A stretch of 64,000 nucleotides of DNA from Watersipora subatra (GCF_963576615.1 NC_088711.1:36568121-36632120); one strand, 5' to 3'. Positions 41,704 through 53,708 are shown, counted from the first letter of the stretch. Notes: a model not told the origin generated them from the letters alone. Numbers and translations are program-made.

Positions 41704-42907
41704 AATAGCTTAACACCTTCACTATACCTGAACCAGTAATAATTAAATTAGTTCCCACAAGCTAAGCAAAAGTACACAAACTAAACATAGTCAAAATAGA
41801 ATAATATGACAAGCAAATTCAACAATGATGTTGCATGTGAATTCGGATGAGTTATGCATAACATAATTTCTCCACAACCACACATAACAATCTAACATGT
41901 GGTGTTTGCACCCGACTTGACTATAGGTTTGCATTAACTCTGTCAGTTGCATGTTCAGCGCATTTAATTACCTATTTCTAATTGATGGTATTTGACCTCA
42001 AAATTAATAGTTATAAAAAATACAGTAAAGCTCTTAAAAATGAAACAAAGAAGTTGTAACAAATATAACGCTATTACCGTGAATTTCGTTAAATGTATAT
42101 TTACATTCGGCATTCTCATCGGTAGATAATTGAATTAGCTGTAAGTATTGAACATATTTGTAGACAATACACTAAAACTAAATTAGGCTACAGAAAATAC
42201 ATTAAAATTTCAATGCTGTAAAATGTCAAAAATTATTTTTGCAAAGGGGTACAAAAGCCTGCAAACGTCCGGCCAGCCGAGAGAACAGGCAGCGGCAGCA
42301 CAGGAGCTACAAAGCGTTAAAATGGAAACTACAAGTGTTTGGGTATTTATAGCCTATAAACCTCATTACCATCGTTCGTAGCGGTCGGTCGCGCGACAAT
42401 AACTTATTTTTGTAAAACCCTACGTCCCAAAATCCGAGCATCCGACACCGGCCTGCTTTAGATATCTACCGTATATGATTTTTGCCAACTTTTATCCATT
42501 TGTTACAGTTCATGTTTACCCTTTTTCGTTCTTCTGATTGTGTTTATGAATTTAACTTATTTTTCCTTTGATTGAATTTTTTAACTGAGACTACAAAAAT
42601 GCTGGGACAGGTGATCGTGATCTATTATCTGAAATGTTCGAAGTATCTCAAATTCAATAGAAAAATAATGACTGTTTTAACTTATAACAATGCGTTATAC
42701 ATGTACAGTATGTGTATTTTGCATTACAGGTCAAATGGTCAACAACTAATCTGACCACTAAGCTGCTAAGGTGAGGGGTCAGATCACCTTGACAGCTAAG
42801 TAATTACAAACTTCTCAGTGTAATAACAGCGTTACCCTTTGGGGAGTAAAACTGGACGTTCCTGTTACCACAAATCTATAGGGGAAATGCAAAATAATAT
42901 TACACAA
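41704..42907. other. No gene; one CpG-richer patch
   Basis: Mostly AT-rich with no recognisable coding exon. A short GC/CpG-richer patch at about 42,260-42,450 includes CCGGCCAGCCGAG and GGTCGGTCGCGCGAC, unlike its surroundings. It could be a regulatory segment or part of an unrecognised repeat. Confidence 0.35.
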
Positions 42908-43235
42908 CATGTGCTAGAGACCACCAGAACTAATGTAAGTGATAGAAAGACAACCGGTGCTGATGTACGTGCGAGAGACCATCAGAGCTGCTACATGTGC
43001 TAGAGACCTCAGAGCTGATGGATGTACTAAAGACCACCAGAACTTATGAATGTGGTAGAGACTACCAGAACTAATGTAAGTGATAGAAAGAAAACCGGTG
43101 CTGATGTACGTGCGAGAGACTACCAGAGCTGCTACATGTGCTAGAGACTACCAGAGCTGATGTATATGCTAGAGACCACCAGAACTGATGTATGAGCTAG
43201 AGACTACCAGAGCTGATACATGTGCTAGTGACCAT
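42908..43235. repeat. Degenerate 28-bp minisatellite with 141-bp super-repeat
   Basis: About twelve imperfect units built on GTGCTAGAGACCACCAGAGC plus TGATGTAT. A five-unit block containing AATGTAAGTGATAGAAAG and ACCGGTGCTGATGTACGTGC recurs about 141 bp apart (about 42,926 and 43,067), so the array has also grown by multi-unit duplication. Confidence 0.85.
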
Positions 43236-43689
43236 TAACTACTCAGAATTCCATTGATCTTTGACCTGAAGCATTTTTAAAGTTAAGAGTTTTTAACCAG
43301 TTTTCAAGAATCCACTCATATAGTTTCTATATGCTTTCTAATACAGTTTAAACTATAGAGTTTGTATAGTGTGCAACTCAGATAAGTTTCAGTTAATGAA
43401 GTTTTTTACCGTGCCAAACTGAAAACTGAACAAAAATATTAGGTACAGGGTGGTTTTGACAAATTATATTTAGTATTTGTTCTTGTGACAATAATTCATG
43501 AATTCAGTTTTGAGTAAAAACTATGTATTATATAATACATAGTTTTGATGGTCAAAACATATCTAGGCAAAAAGCATCTTACAACTAAGCTTGACATGGA
43601 TCATATCTGTCTGTTAACTGCATATTTGGTTTATCTATGTTTATAGTTGACTTGTCTCTATGAATTATAGTTCAATGCCATCAATAATT
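43236..43689. other. AT-rich stretch, possibly 3' part of the retroelement
   Basis: No gene is recognised. On the minus strand this lies directly downstream of the reverse-transcriptase relic. The segment at about 43,600-43,690 reads partly open (for example NEIIDGIE), so the relic may extend into it. Confidence 0.35.
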
Positions 43690-44345
43690 TCATTAATTTT
43701 GTATGGTTCATAAAACAATTTACTATTATCAGCTATCAGCATACACAATTGATGATAGCTTTCTTGCAAGTTGTACCAGATCATTAGTATATACTAAATA
43801 TAGGTAGGTCTAAAAATAGAAGCTTGAAGCTTTGTATCTTAAACCAACATAACTTGTTTTATATATTCTAAATAGTCTTTCTTCTAGTTCATTGATGAAA
43901 TAAGTTGTTTTATTGTTAGTTTGAGAAATAATATATGTTGGTATCAAAAAGCTTCACTAAAATCAAGATATATTCCTAAAATTATTTTGCTTTGATTCAT
44001 AAAAATTATCTTATTAGCAAGTTCGAATAAGGCAGGACAAGTATTTCTGTTTTAACTGTTGCCAAATTTTCTAGGTGTGAGAATAATGACGTGTTTTAAA
44101 TTAAGTAAAAATGTATTGATCCACAGCTTGCTCAAAAATTTTGCTAAAAACAGGTATTATGGAAATAGGTTGATAATTTGAAATAAGCCCTAGTAAGCCC
44201 TTTTTATACAATGTTTTTACAATGTTTTTACATTGGCTATCTTCAAACTATAAGGAAAAATACTGTTTCTTAAACTGAAGCTTGTCGCTCAGCAATATTT
44301 GCTAGTCTAGAAAGGAGGAAATCTAAACCACTAGCTTTAACAATG
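43690..44345 (-). pseudogene. Decayed non-LTR retrotransposon reverse transcriptase
   Basis: Read on the minus strand from right to left, the frames give, in family order: KASGLD (about 44,339-44,322), FPYSLKIANV, NYQPISIIPVFSKIFEQAVD (about 44,190-44,120), GIYLDFSEAF (about 43,977-43,948), YTNDL, and YADS (about 43,745). These correspond to the KSSGLDG, FPDSLKIAKV, NYRPISILPVFSKIFEK, IFLDFSKAFD and FADD segments of CR1/Jockey-group reverse transcriptases, which copy RNA at a nicked target. The copy is dead: in-frame stops follow IFT and SEAF, frames shift, the second catalytic aspartate of the FADD box is serine, and the gap between the KAFD and FADD boxes is about half the usual length, so the GVPQGS region is deleted. 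No endonuclease domain or 3' tail was recognised. Confidence 0.85.
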
Positions 44346-46119
44346 ACTCTGTAAAAGAACTATCAATGTCATGCAATAACAATCTTGTGCTTTTAAGGAG
44401 TTATAAAACTATCCCGTTTCTCAGGTAAAACTAAAATTGAAAAACTTTGGTGAGAAAGGCCATTATTGATGTAAAATATTTATGTATGGAATGGGCTAAA
44501 TGTGGAGTCACCTCAACATTATTTTATAGAAGAATATTTGAAGCACTACTCGAAGTCAATCATTTGTACAACTGCCACTTCATAATTCCCGTTAAGGCTT
44601 ATGGCATTCTTAAGATGCACAAGTTCTTATTAACCGGATTGCGTATACATTTAAGACTGCGTTTGATCCAAGTGTTCAACGGGAAATTCAAACTTTGCCG
44701 AAACAGATAATCCCCTTTTTATCATGTTGAAATTTTTTTGGTTAATCCCTGGTTGTTTGCATTATTATTTTTTTAATGTTGCCATAGATTTTTTAACAAG
44801 CACACTTTACACCAATTTCCAAAATTATTTTGATAAAGCTAACTGTGCAATTGCAAACTTAATTCTGTCAACCTGGGCTTAGGCAATCTGCTTAAAAGTC
44901 TACTTCCCTAAAACGCTCAAATCTTATTTGTACCTAATGAACTTTTCAAATTGTTCAGTGAATTTTTCAAGTTTTATATTCAAAATTAGTTTATGTTATA
45001 TAAAAATTTGGGATTATTAAATGTATGACTGATATGGTATAACGAAAATCCATAATAGCACAGGTTAGAACAAAATATTGAAAAAAAATGTATGAAGCAT
45101 GTCTTACACAAATCCTATATCTGCTCAATAAGGTCTTTGTGAGTGCCTTCTGATTGAATCAAAATTGAAGGACAACCATTGCGCTTTGTAAAATAGTTTT
45201 TTGGTTGATACTCAAAACACATTTGTTTAAGTGCATCTTTTGAAATCTTTAGGCAATTTTAAGAGCTAAGCTTGCTGCTTGCTAAGCATCTCATAAAAAT
45301 CTGGTGAATATTTCACCTCTACATCTAACTGGGGGACCTGGAGAGAAATTTATTGCCAACAGAAGAGCTCCTCCGAAATTACCGCATTTATGTGCTTCTA
45401 TAACTTTCTGATAATAAATAAAAACAGGCATTTGTGAGCTTGTACAACTTTCTGTATTTACAAACACGTGAGGGAAAATTCTCTGATTATCTTATGGAAC
45501 CAGTGATCATAAGGCCCGTCGGATCTAGTCACATGGGAATAGATGAAACACATCAGGAGGCTTGTATAGGATCTCTACGGTATTTCTCAACTGGTATCCT
45601 TTGAAACCGTCTCCCAGCCGTGAATAAACAAGTCCCACATAGACTCTATAACATGATAACTCTGAGGCGTGCCTCTGTGATGAATTCATTTACATGTCAA
45701 TAGAAGACTCAGTTTGCATTGTGTAATGAACTCCCTGTAACACAATGGGTTGCAAAGAAGGTATTGCATTCGGGCGCTGGTGCGAGAGACAAGAGCGATA
45801 ATATGATAGAAGCAGTAGTGCTTGTGGAATAGTTCAATTATTAATCCTTGAGCTTCCATCCACTCACCAGCAAGCAGTGAGCATAAGAAGACATTAACGT
45901 GGCTCGAACAAATGGTGGTTCAATGGATATTTGAAAAGGTAAGCCATACCTCTGAGTAAAGGAAGGATTCTCTGGTTTACAAAGATACGCAGCAATAAAC
46001 TCTGCGGTAGTCAATTTGGTTTCTTATGTGTACCGTAGTAACAAAGGGTGAGTGCTGTCTAGTTGCAAATATCTTTTTCTCTGCATAACAGCTAAAAGTA
46101 TTTGGCATCCTATATGTGT
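44346..46119. other. No convincing feature
   Basis: AT-rich sequence. The 87-codon frame at 44,447-44,710 lacks splice or start context, and I cannot match it to any family. A short open patch near 45,290-45,410 is also unconvincing. The 5' part of the retroelement to the left may lie here, decayed beyond recognition. Confidence 0.4.
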
Positions 46120-47350
46120 AACTTTTTATTGGCATTAGTGAATCATCAACAAAAATGAAGTTATTACACGCTAAAAAAGAACGAAAAGACAGAAATCAGG
46201 AATTATTGAGTTGAACATAAGTGCATCAGAAGTTGGTAATAGAACTGTTTTGTGGAGGAGTCGAGATAGTGTATTGTAGGCAATAGTAACAGAAAGTTGA
46301 TAAACTCATAAACTGAAATATACGGTAGTGGATGTAGTATGTTGGTGTCGCGGAACAGAAAACAATGTTTGTTGTATGTGTGGACGGAGAAATACAAATA
46401 TTCTTGGCACACTTTACGCAGGATTTTGATACCTGTTATACAAATGCAGAAATTGTTGGAATACTGTGTTTAAAGAGTTTGTAATGTGATTTGTAGAAGT
46501 GGGGTAAGCTGGAATACGTGAACGATAATACATGTCTTATTATAAATTGCTATAAGAGATATATGTATGCATTCTGGTGATGTCTACAGGGCACTAGTAA
46601 GTAAAGACTATATTCTGTAGTATTGCGTGGTATCACTCTGCCTTGCCCACTTTCTTACTAGTATTAACCAAAAGCAGTTCAAGTACTGTTTGATTAGGCT
46701 TGCAGATAAGAGGTGGCAAATGGTACGTGCACTAGAGACGGTTTTACTTATAGAAAGTTTAGATTTTAGCTGCATAAGCAGCTGTGAGGCACTGAATTTG
46801 CCAAAAAACCAATCATTTTGAAAATTTTATTAGAACTAAGAATAATGTGACCATATCTGATGTTTTTGATTCATAAACAGTTTTAATACAAAGTAATTGC
46901 ATTGTCTCATTTACTAGTTTTGTTAAACCATCAACATTCCTTTTAGGCTAAACACAGTCATAGTCTCCTGAGATAACTGCAGCGCTATTAACATATTATT
47001 GCCTTATCCCAAACATCTTCATTTCGGCAATTGTGTTACAGGTTTCAAAATCTTGCATAAACTATGCCTAGAATATTTGTATTTATCCTTCCACACTTAT
47101 GACAAACATTGTTTTCTATTCCGTGATACCAACTTACTACATCCACCATCATATGTTTTAGTTTATGAACTTTCTGTTACTACAACCTTCAATTCACTAT
47201 CCCAACTCCTCTGCAATACTATTAGATTACCAACTTTTAAAACACTCATGTTCAACTCACTCAATAATTCCTGATTTTTGACTTTTCTTATTTGTTTTGG
47301 CGTGTAACGAAATACATTTTGTTGATGATTACTAAAGCCAATAAAAAGTT
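46120..47350. mobile_element. 1.23-kb fold-back element with 346-bp inverted arms
   Basis: Bases 46,120-46,465 and 47,003-47,350 are inverted copies of each other (about 346 and 348 bp), separated by 537 bp. The outer ends match as CCAATAAAAAGTT on one strand, and similarity stops on both sides at the same point. The shared arms explain the mirrored frames on opposite strands containing KHCFLFRDTN at about 46,300 and 47,115. Divergence between arms is moderate, with small indels. I saw no transposase in the spacer and no clear target-site duplication, so I call it a non-autonomous fold-back or MITE-like element, or an inverted duplication of a longer repeat. Confidence 0.8.
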
Positions 47351-49156
47351 GGCCAATATACCACACTTGACATCTGCATTGCTGTGTAAGACCAGTAAGA
47401 TTGCAGATTCAGATGTCAATAAGGGAGCTCATCTTTCAATCATACTATCAGGTGAACAAGTTATTAAATTTCTAGCCAGCGCCCGTGGTAAATACCGAGT
47501 TTGATAGCTGCTACAGCCAAGTTTAAAATGCTCTGATCTATTATAAAAATAAATAGTGAAATGCTTTGTTAAAATGGCATTAGAGTCAACATATAGGTTA
47601 GATACGTGGAGATATGGCACTAGCAAAATTAATCTCTGATCTGAAGGCTGCTTATAACTAACTATCCTGTTTGGGAAGGCAAAAGTAAGACAAGTCACTG
47701 AAAATATGAGCTTACAATTAGAGGCCAGCGTCTTTCATTAGCGCGTCATTTTATTGCAGGTGCTCTTATAGTAGCATCTGACCGCTGGACTACTTGCTTG
47801 GCCAACTGACTTCCGATGATGACTATCATCTGATCTGAATAAACTCTCAATATTCTTGATTCAGGTAAGAAATGCTGTCTAAATGAAGTCCACATAGCTT
47901 TGGGACGCTAAGCTCTGTTATATTAAAACATGGCTACACGTTTGCACGCTAGCTCTGCTGCTGTATCTCTATCTCATCTGCTTCAATGCTGCTATGGTAT
48001 ATTTACTATTTTATCTCTACTGTGTTCGTAAAGAACTTTTAAGCGCCTGGTTGTGCTAGCAGTCAGATCATATCACAAATTAAAAGCACGATTATACACA
48101 AAAGAAAAAAATGAAACCTTAGAATGTTACATACAAAACATTCTTTGGGATCTGATTTTGTGCCTAATTGATTTTAAATATATTGGTGCACATGAAAGAT
48201 TTTATGTAGTTATTGGGGATATATGTCCTTGCACAGACCTATAACATCATTACTTGTGTGTGATAGGTAAAAAGGAAGTTGGAATATATTATCAGAACAT
48301 TCTAGCAAAGCATTGACAGGCGAGAAGGGATTTTGTTGAAAGATCTGCGTTTAGCGATATGGCTTATTAATACTATTGGTCATTGTCTCTCGTTGTTATT
48401 TTCTGGGGTACAGCTTCATTTTCTGTATACGTTTTTCTCCGTGTTGCCACCTTTGGCTTTAGTCTCAGTATTGTGGAAATATTCACTCATAATGAATCCT
48501 CTTTTGCTCACTTGATTCTGTCCAATCAGTGGCCAAAGTACAGATACTAAATTTCAAAGAGCAGCGGGTACATTACCAAGTGGCTAGTATCAGTTGGTAA
48601 TGTAATTTTAGTCAGGCTGGGACAATTAACAGACACTCTTTCAAAGTCTATTAGCCTTAGAGACACGTACATGCACACCCATATTGCAGAGCTTTCTGAG
48701 TAGGCATTTAGGCCAGTGTAGTAATTTGTTACTTTTGATTGATGGCAGCACAGACGCAGAGCTAGTTCATTCTTAGTTTTAAAAATTTATTACACCTAAT
48801 CGATTGGGAGCTGCCAATAAAACTTTTCAGCTGTGGTTAAAAAAAACGAAATGACAAGCAGTGGCAGAGCCATGATCTTGACTGTCTTCAGGGAACACGT
48901 GCCATCACAACCATTATAAAGGGCAGCAGGTTAACTGTAATTACAGGGTCGAAAGATACAGATAAGATTCTGTGCCTTGAACTTCACTGAGGATGCCCAT
49001 CATTGCTATTGAATATAGAACACTGATGCAGCATTTCTTGTCAAACTGAGCCCTACATCGGTGCATGTGTAGATGAGAAGGGGCTTGTCTTGGCTAAATT
49101 ACAGTTGTTAGAAACCAAAGCAAGTATATTTAGCCTGACTAAACCATGCATTAGCA
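47351..49156. other. No recognisable feature
   Basis: AT-rich stretch with several open frames of 60-90 codons on both strands, all of leucine/isoleucine-rich low-complexity composition and without splice or start context. I see no repeat or RNA gene. Confidence 0.45.
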
Positions 49157-49500
49157 CTAAAAAAGTAAGCTCCTCTTCCAATCATTAGGAGACTGAAATC
49201 TGCTAACAAGTGTAGTAGCTATTAAACAAAAAGATGGTGCAGCCTGGTGATAAAGGATTGGAGCTAAATGGTGGTCTAGAAGTAAGACAACTCCAAAAGG
49301 TTGTACTTTGGCTATTGGCCCATCAACCCAATCACAAAACATGACACCTGCCTTTTGCAAAGGATAGATGACAGACTGGATGCACTGCTGGGAGTGTCTG
49401 GTTCAGCACTTGATATTCTTTGGGGCTAACAGCAAGCTTTCCATAACCAAAACCTAAACCAAAAACGACACTGTTCTCACTAAAGGAGGATTCTTGTAAG
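49157..49500 (-). pseudogene. Coding-like relic with a frameshift, family unknown
   Basis: On the minus strand a 47-codon stretch (about 49,498-49,340; containing VVFGLGFGYGKLAVSPKEYQ and LPAVHPVCHLSFAKG) ends in TGA. A neighbouring frame takes over at the same point (about 49,360-49,157; KAGVMFCDWVDGPIAKVQPF and following). The switch occurs at a CAAAAGGCAGG run, as if one base had been gained or lost. Composition looks like protein, but I do not recognise it. It could be a mobile-element relic, a frameshifted pseudogene exon, or chance. Confidence 0.25.
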
Positions 49501-49913
49501 GGACGGTGCACCCACTAAGCTCGAGTTTTAACCTTTGAACATTTCATGGCAAGGTTTTTCTGTAGACTATATTGGAGTTATCCGATAATACATCTATATG
49601 ACATAGACTTCCAAGGAATTTTACCAATCACTGTTCTCACTCCCGTTCTCGCATTCTCTTATAATAAATTCTTCTATTGTGTTTGTTTAGTTGAATATTG
49701 TTGTAAAAATTGGCTTTTGGTAGCTTAAAACAAAAATACAAACAGGAAAGTTGGTTGCTGAGGCCTTGTTTCTACAAATGATTATAACTGGTCATGCGGT
49801 AGGCTGTAAGCTGACCTGCTGTATAAATAGTTCCTGCCAGTCATTTTCATGCAATCGTGTACTTTTAGTCGGTGTTTCCTCTGTATACTGAAGACTGCTG
49901 CTAAGTTAACCAA
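49501..49913. other. No recognisable feature
   Basis: A 60-codon plus-strand frame at 49,546-49,728 is hydrophobic and has no supporting context. Nothing else is visible. Confidence 0.4.
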
Positions 49914-50085
49914 TCTACTGATGGTTGGTTAATATGGTCAGTTATTAAGTTGTGTCGAGTGTACTGGTTGGTTAATATTATCAGTTGTCAAGTTGTGTTG
50001 AGTGTAATGATTGGTTAACATTTTCAGCTGTCAAGTTGTTGCAAGTGTACTGGTTAGTTAACATTGTCAGGTATTTAGCCGAGTC
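49914..50085. repeat. 43-bp tandem repeat, four units
   Basis: The segment GGTTGGTTAATAT starts at 49,923 and recurs at 49,966, 50,009 and 50,052 with substitutions. Each unit contains a TCAGTTGTCAAGTTGTG core followed by GAGTGTACT, giving a 43-bp period. Confidence 0.85.
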
Positions 50086-50724
50086 AAGTTGTTTACCACA
50101 TGAAGTAATAAAACTTGTTTGCATATGTTCATGGGGCTCTGGCAGAATTATGTGTCTTCCTGACATTCTATGTCCAATTTGTCAGACCATCAGGGTACAA
50201 TCCTCTGTTGCCATCATATCAACTTGACCACTTTGAAGTCTGATAGCTATATAGCTACGATCAGCGCATTGTTAAAAGATTAGCAAATACATTGTATTCT
50301 GGCTACTTGATAGAACTGCAAATATTGGCACCAGCTTTGAGGTTTGTTATAGCATGAATAATTAATTTTATATTGTATAAAGCCAAAGAACCTTTTGACT
50401 GCGCGAGCTTTTGTAATATGTCCTGGCTGTCTTATGACATGCAAAATCCTAATATAATATTTATTCTAGTTGCCATAAACACACCTTCCAGATTCTCTCA
50501 ATGAGTGCAAAATGTGCTTTGAGCTGAGCTTTAAATTTCTGAGAATTCTCACAAATTGCTTGCGTCTTGAGCATGTGGAAAGACATACAAGCATCTGTCA
50601 AAATCTTAGCTGTGCGATTGTATGAGCACACTTGCTGACCGACTGGGCATTTCCTTGGCTAGTTCACATTGTATCGCCGTATGTTGGAGTTGTCCTTTCG
50701 GCGTTCATCGTCAACTATGCTCAC
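50086..50724. other. No recognisable feature
   Basis: AT-rich, becoming somewhat CpG-richer from about 50,600 towards the candidate exon on the minus strand. Confidence 0.4.
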
Positions 50725-50819
50725 CGTAACTGATAGTATCGATGAAGCGATGTTGATACATCAGGAAAGTTTGCAGCTGTCAAACTTTCCCTATATTTCA
50801 CATTTACATTGTGCACCAT
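50725..50819 (-). CDS. Weak candidate first exon, unknown gene
   Basis: On the minus strand GCCAAAATGG at 50,819 is a very good animal start context. It opens 31 codons plus two bases (MVHNVNVKYRESLTAANFPD and following, ending ...HRYYQL) and stops at a good donor, TTACG|GTGAGC (50,724/50,723). The surrounding 50,690-50,910 is richer in CpG than its neighbours, as 5' ends often are. The frame is also open upstream of the ATG. Against it: the exon contains a perfect 10-bp inverted repeat, and no second exon was found. I do not recognise the peptide. Confidence 0.28.
50764..50790. other. Perfect 10-bp hairpin
   Basis: GGAAAGTTTG at 50,764-50,773 and CAAACTTTCC at 50,781-50,790 are exact reverse complements around CAGCTGT. 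The hairpin lies inside the weak minus-strand exon candidate. It could be an RNA structure or a protein-binding dyad. Confidence 0.5.
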
Positions 50820-50903
50820 TTTGGCGATGGTAATTTGCTGACGAGCCCGTGATTTATTTCCGTCTATGGTGGTTACTATGAGACTAGTATTTGTTTCGAG
50901 CAC

Positions 50904-52504
50904 ACGAAAACAAAAATGTTCTTTCGCGAAAAATTAAAAAGATAAATGGGAACAATCTCATGGAGTATTTAAAAATGCAACCGTGGATGGGTTTGTGGTA
51001 TTGTGAACGTTGTTATTATTGACGATCACCGAAGTATTGTGGCAGCAACGCTGACATATGGCGATATAGTGTGAACCAGCCTGTGACGCCTTGTATTGCA
51101 AGACCTATGTGCGTGCACAAGTGCGATTCTATTGGTCCATGCAGCCGTTTATAATGCACAAATATAGTGCATCACACAGTTGTTTGATTTCCAAACGGAA
51201 ATTTAATCACAATAGAATGAGAGCATCACTGCTGCTTTCTTGTGATGGCATTGCAGTGCCATATTCTATGCTGTATGAAAACTTAGTATACATTAGTAAT
51301 GGTAACTGTTATAATTGGCATTGCTTAAGATCGTTTCAAGTACTTGTAACAAACATTAAGTTTATTCTTGCCTTGGGTGGTCTTGGCGCTGACCAATGGC
51401 TTCTCTCGCCTCGATCTTCTGAGTTAAAGGAAAGGCACAGCCAGTTGGTCTAACAGGAACTCCAGGTGTCAGAGCTAGCTGCTGATAAAACCTGCCATGC
51501 AGGAGTATCTAACTCCATCCTTGAAACAGTAATGCCAACACAATAATAATACGAAGTTTTTGCATGTGGGGAACTCTATGGTGTAGCATAAAAATATTCA
51601 ACTGCCCATGTTCCTTGTAACAAAGAAAGTTTATATTAAACATTACATTATTTTATAGAAAATAAAATTATGATATAAAAAGAATTGTGGCATAGGTTTG
51701 ACATCAACTGCTAGAGTTCCCAATAACTTGGAATAACTAGAGAAATTACTAAAAATGTCTGTAATTTAAACTAACATAAACCAAAATTAACACAATGAGA
51801 GTGTGCTAAGACCAGTAACTGTTTCTTATGTTTAAAAAGAAAAATAAATGATTTTTTTAAGAGAGGTAGATGGGAGGTACATGTAGATTAGACAAGATAC
51901 AAGATTAGACACGGTAACCTAGATCAGACATTACAACTAGGTAGATAGCTACTTTATGTTAGATAACTAGAGTACGTATCAGCCGAAACACGTCATAAAA
52001 TGAGTTCTTTGAGATGAGTGCTACCACAGCCTTTTGTTGCCTACTGATTGATCATTCCAATCTATAGTAAACAATTGGAGAATTGAATAGAACTATCAGA
52101 ATGCGTCAAACTGCAGATGATTTAGGAATGAAATTTCAAACTGAATCCGAGCTAAACTATTTGATGCGCATTCTTGAGACATGAAACCTATGCGGCTGTT
52201 GAAGATTTGACAATTCTACCCGTGCTCTACATAAAATACACTGTACAGTAAACAGGTGTGTAACCGACGAATAATGATCGCTAAACCGCTTCTGTAATAA
52301 GTACATGTAGTACATGTTTAAAGTTAGAGCTCAAGAAGTTTCATTACTGTTAGAAAAGTGACACGTTCATCACTCCATCAACCACTCGTTTCTATGTCGA
52401 CTTATATCGTAAATTGTGTTTGTTTTTGGATGAGAGATACTGCGAATTGTTCAGTAGGCTATATGTACACGCCTGATTAGGGTTGAGAGTCTTGCAAATA
52501 CAGA
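50904..52504. other. No convincing gene
   Basis: A 120-codon plus-strand frame at 51,091-51,453 (non-ATG opening; contains LGGLGADQWLLSPRSSELKE) is the longest open stretch here. It is rich in C, Y, S and H and lacks start or splice support, so I do not annotate it as a gene. The rest is AT-rich with TACATGTA-type palindromes near 52,300. Confidence 0.4.
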
Positions 52505-53170
52505 AGATGCTCCAACAAAGTAAATAATCCGTTACAAGAACGGTTAGGTTATAGGGTTTTACTTTATAAAAACAATAAAATGCTTGTAAATTGCCTCCGT
52601 TCCAAGATCATTCCTAACTCATTCCTTTGTTTTTATCCAAATAGAAAAAGCTAGGGCGTAGGATCTGGTAGAGTTCATATTTTCGAGTTATTTCAGGCCC
52701 AGACTTCCAAAAAGTTAAAATACTCTTTAGAAACGTCATACCGTAGACACTCCTACAACATAAATAATCCATGCCAGGAATGTCTACGTTGTAGGGATTT
52801 TATGTTATAGGAACTTTAAAATACATTTAAACTGCCTAATCTGTTCCAAGATCTTTCCTAACTCATTCCTTCCTTATCCACAAGGAAAAAAACTAAACCT
52901 AACTTTTTATTTATTGGCTGTATCATAAGTGCAGTATTATTGGTTTGTATCGACAGCGTTTCTCCTTTTTCTTATCAATCTTTTTTTTATACAAACGGTA
53001 ATATACATGTAAATTGCCTCCATTCCAAGATCATTCCTAAACTCCTAAAGGCCCTTCAAATAGAAAAATAACTAAACTTAACTTTTTGATCAGATGGCTG
53101 TACTGCAACTGAAGTATTACTGGTTTGCTTTGACAATCTTTCTCTTTTTTATCACGTTCACTTGGTTTAG
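52505..53170. repeat. Three diverged copies of a local duplication
   Basis: The segment TTCCAAGATCATTCCTAACT, with a preceding TAAATTGCCTCC and a following AAATAGAAAAA, appears at about 52,600, 52,850 (as TTCCAAGATCTTTCCTAACT) and 53,020. The first two copies also share an upstream AATAATCC...TAGGG...TTATA pattern. The last two share a downstream AACTTTTT...GGCTGTA...GTATTA.TGGTTTG pattern. Spacing is about 243 and 182 bp, so the copies have gained or lost internal segments. Confidence 0.75.
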
Positions 53171-53528
53171 GATGCATGTTTATGGTAGTTCTACGTTGAG
53201 TTAAGGAGAGTACACACATTCAATGTCAATATAAATCGATGTTTTCTGTATCTTTCTAAACATCAGTCTATTCTGAAAAGAAACTTGAATTTCACTAGAT
53301 GCTTAGTTGCTGCAAGTTCTAAACCTACTGTTACAGCTTATACAATATTAACTTTTATGCTAATAACACTGGAGCGTTAACCAGCTAAAGTTTAAAACCG
53401 CCCTGGATAAAATTAATATTTTACAATTACAAATTTTACAAATTTATTAAATATTTTACTTGTTTTAATATTTTAGTATTCAGCATTGAGACATCATCAT
53501 TATAAAAGGTCACACTATTAGTTTCAAA

Positions 53529-53708
53529 CAAATCTCTATATTTAAATACTAATGTTTGTCCGTCTTTACCTTTTTCTGTCTAGCTATAGCGATTAGGTTT
53601 TAAGAATGATATACCTGCTGTGAGCTGGATTTGAACTCACAACCCCCAGTTCCGCGAACATGCATTTATCCAATACACTATGCTGTCTAACTGGCTATAC
53701 CATGGAAT
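53529..53708 (-). mobile_element. tRNA-derived SINE
   Basis: On the minus strand a tRNA-like head carries an A-box-like TAGCCAGTTAG near 53,695 and a B box GAGTTCAAATCC near 53,625, the two halves of an internal RNA polymerase III promoter. The B box is followed by a pairing CAGCTCAC, as in a T arm. The tail runs through GACAGAAAAAGG and AAAGACGGACAAACATTAG to an AT-rich end, as in many invertebrate SINEs. The length of about 180 bp and the loss of cloverleaf pairing favour a SINE over a working tRNA gene. Confidence 0.7.

Noticed and set aside
46203-47274. Opposed frames sharing KHCFLFRDTN as divergent paralogues
   Set aside because: They are explained by the 346-bp inverted arms, and neither frame extends beyond the arms in a coding-like way.
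51091-51453. 120-codon plus-strand frame as a gene
   Set aside because: It opens at a non-ATG codon, has no splice acceptor, and matches no family I recognise. A frame of this length can arise by chance in 27 kb.
53617-53705. Functional tRNA gene
   Set aside because: The A and B boxes are present, but the acceptor and anticodon stems do not pair well and an SINE-like tail follows.
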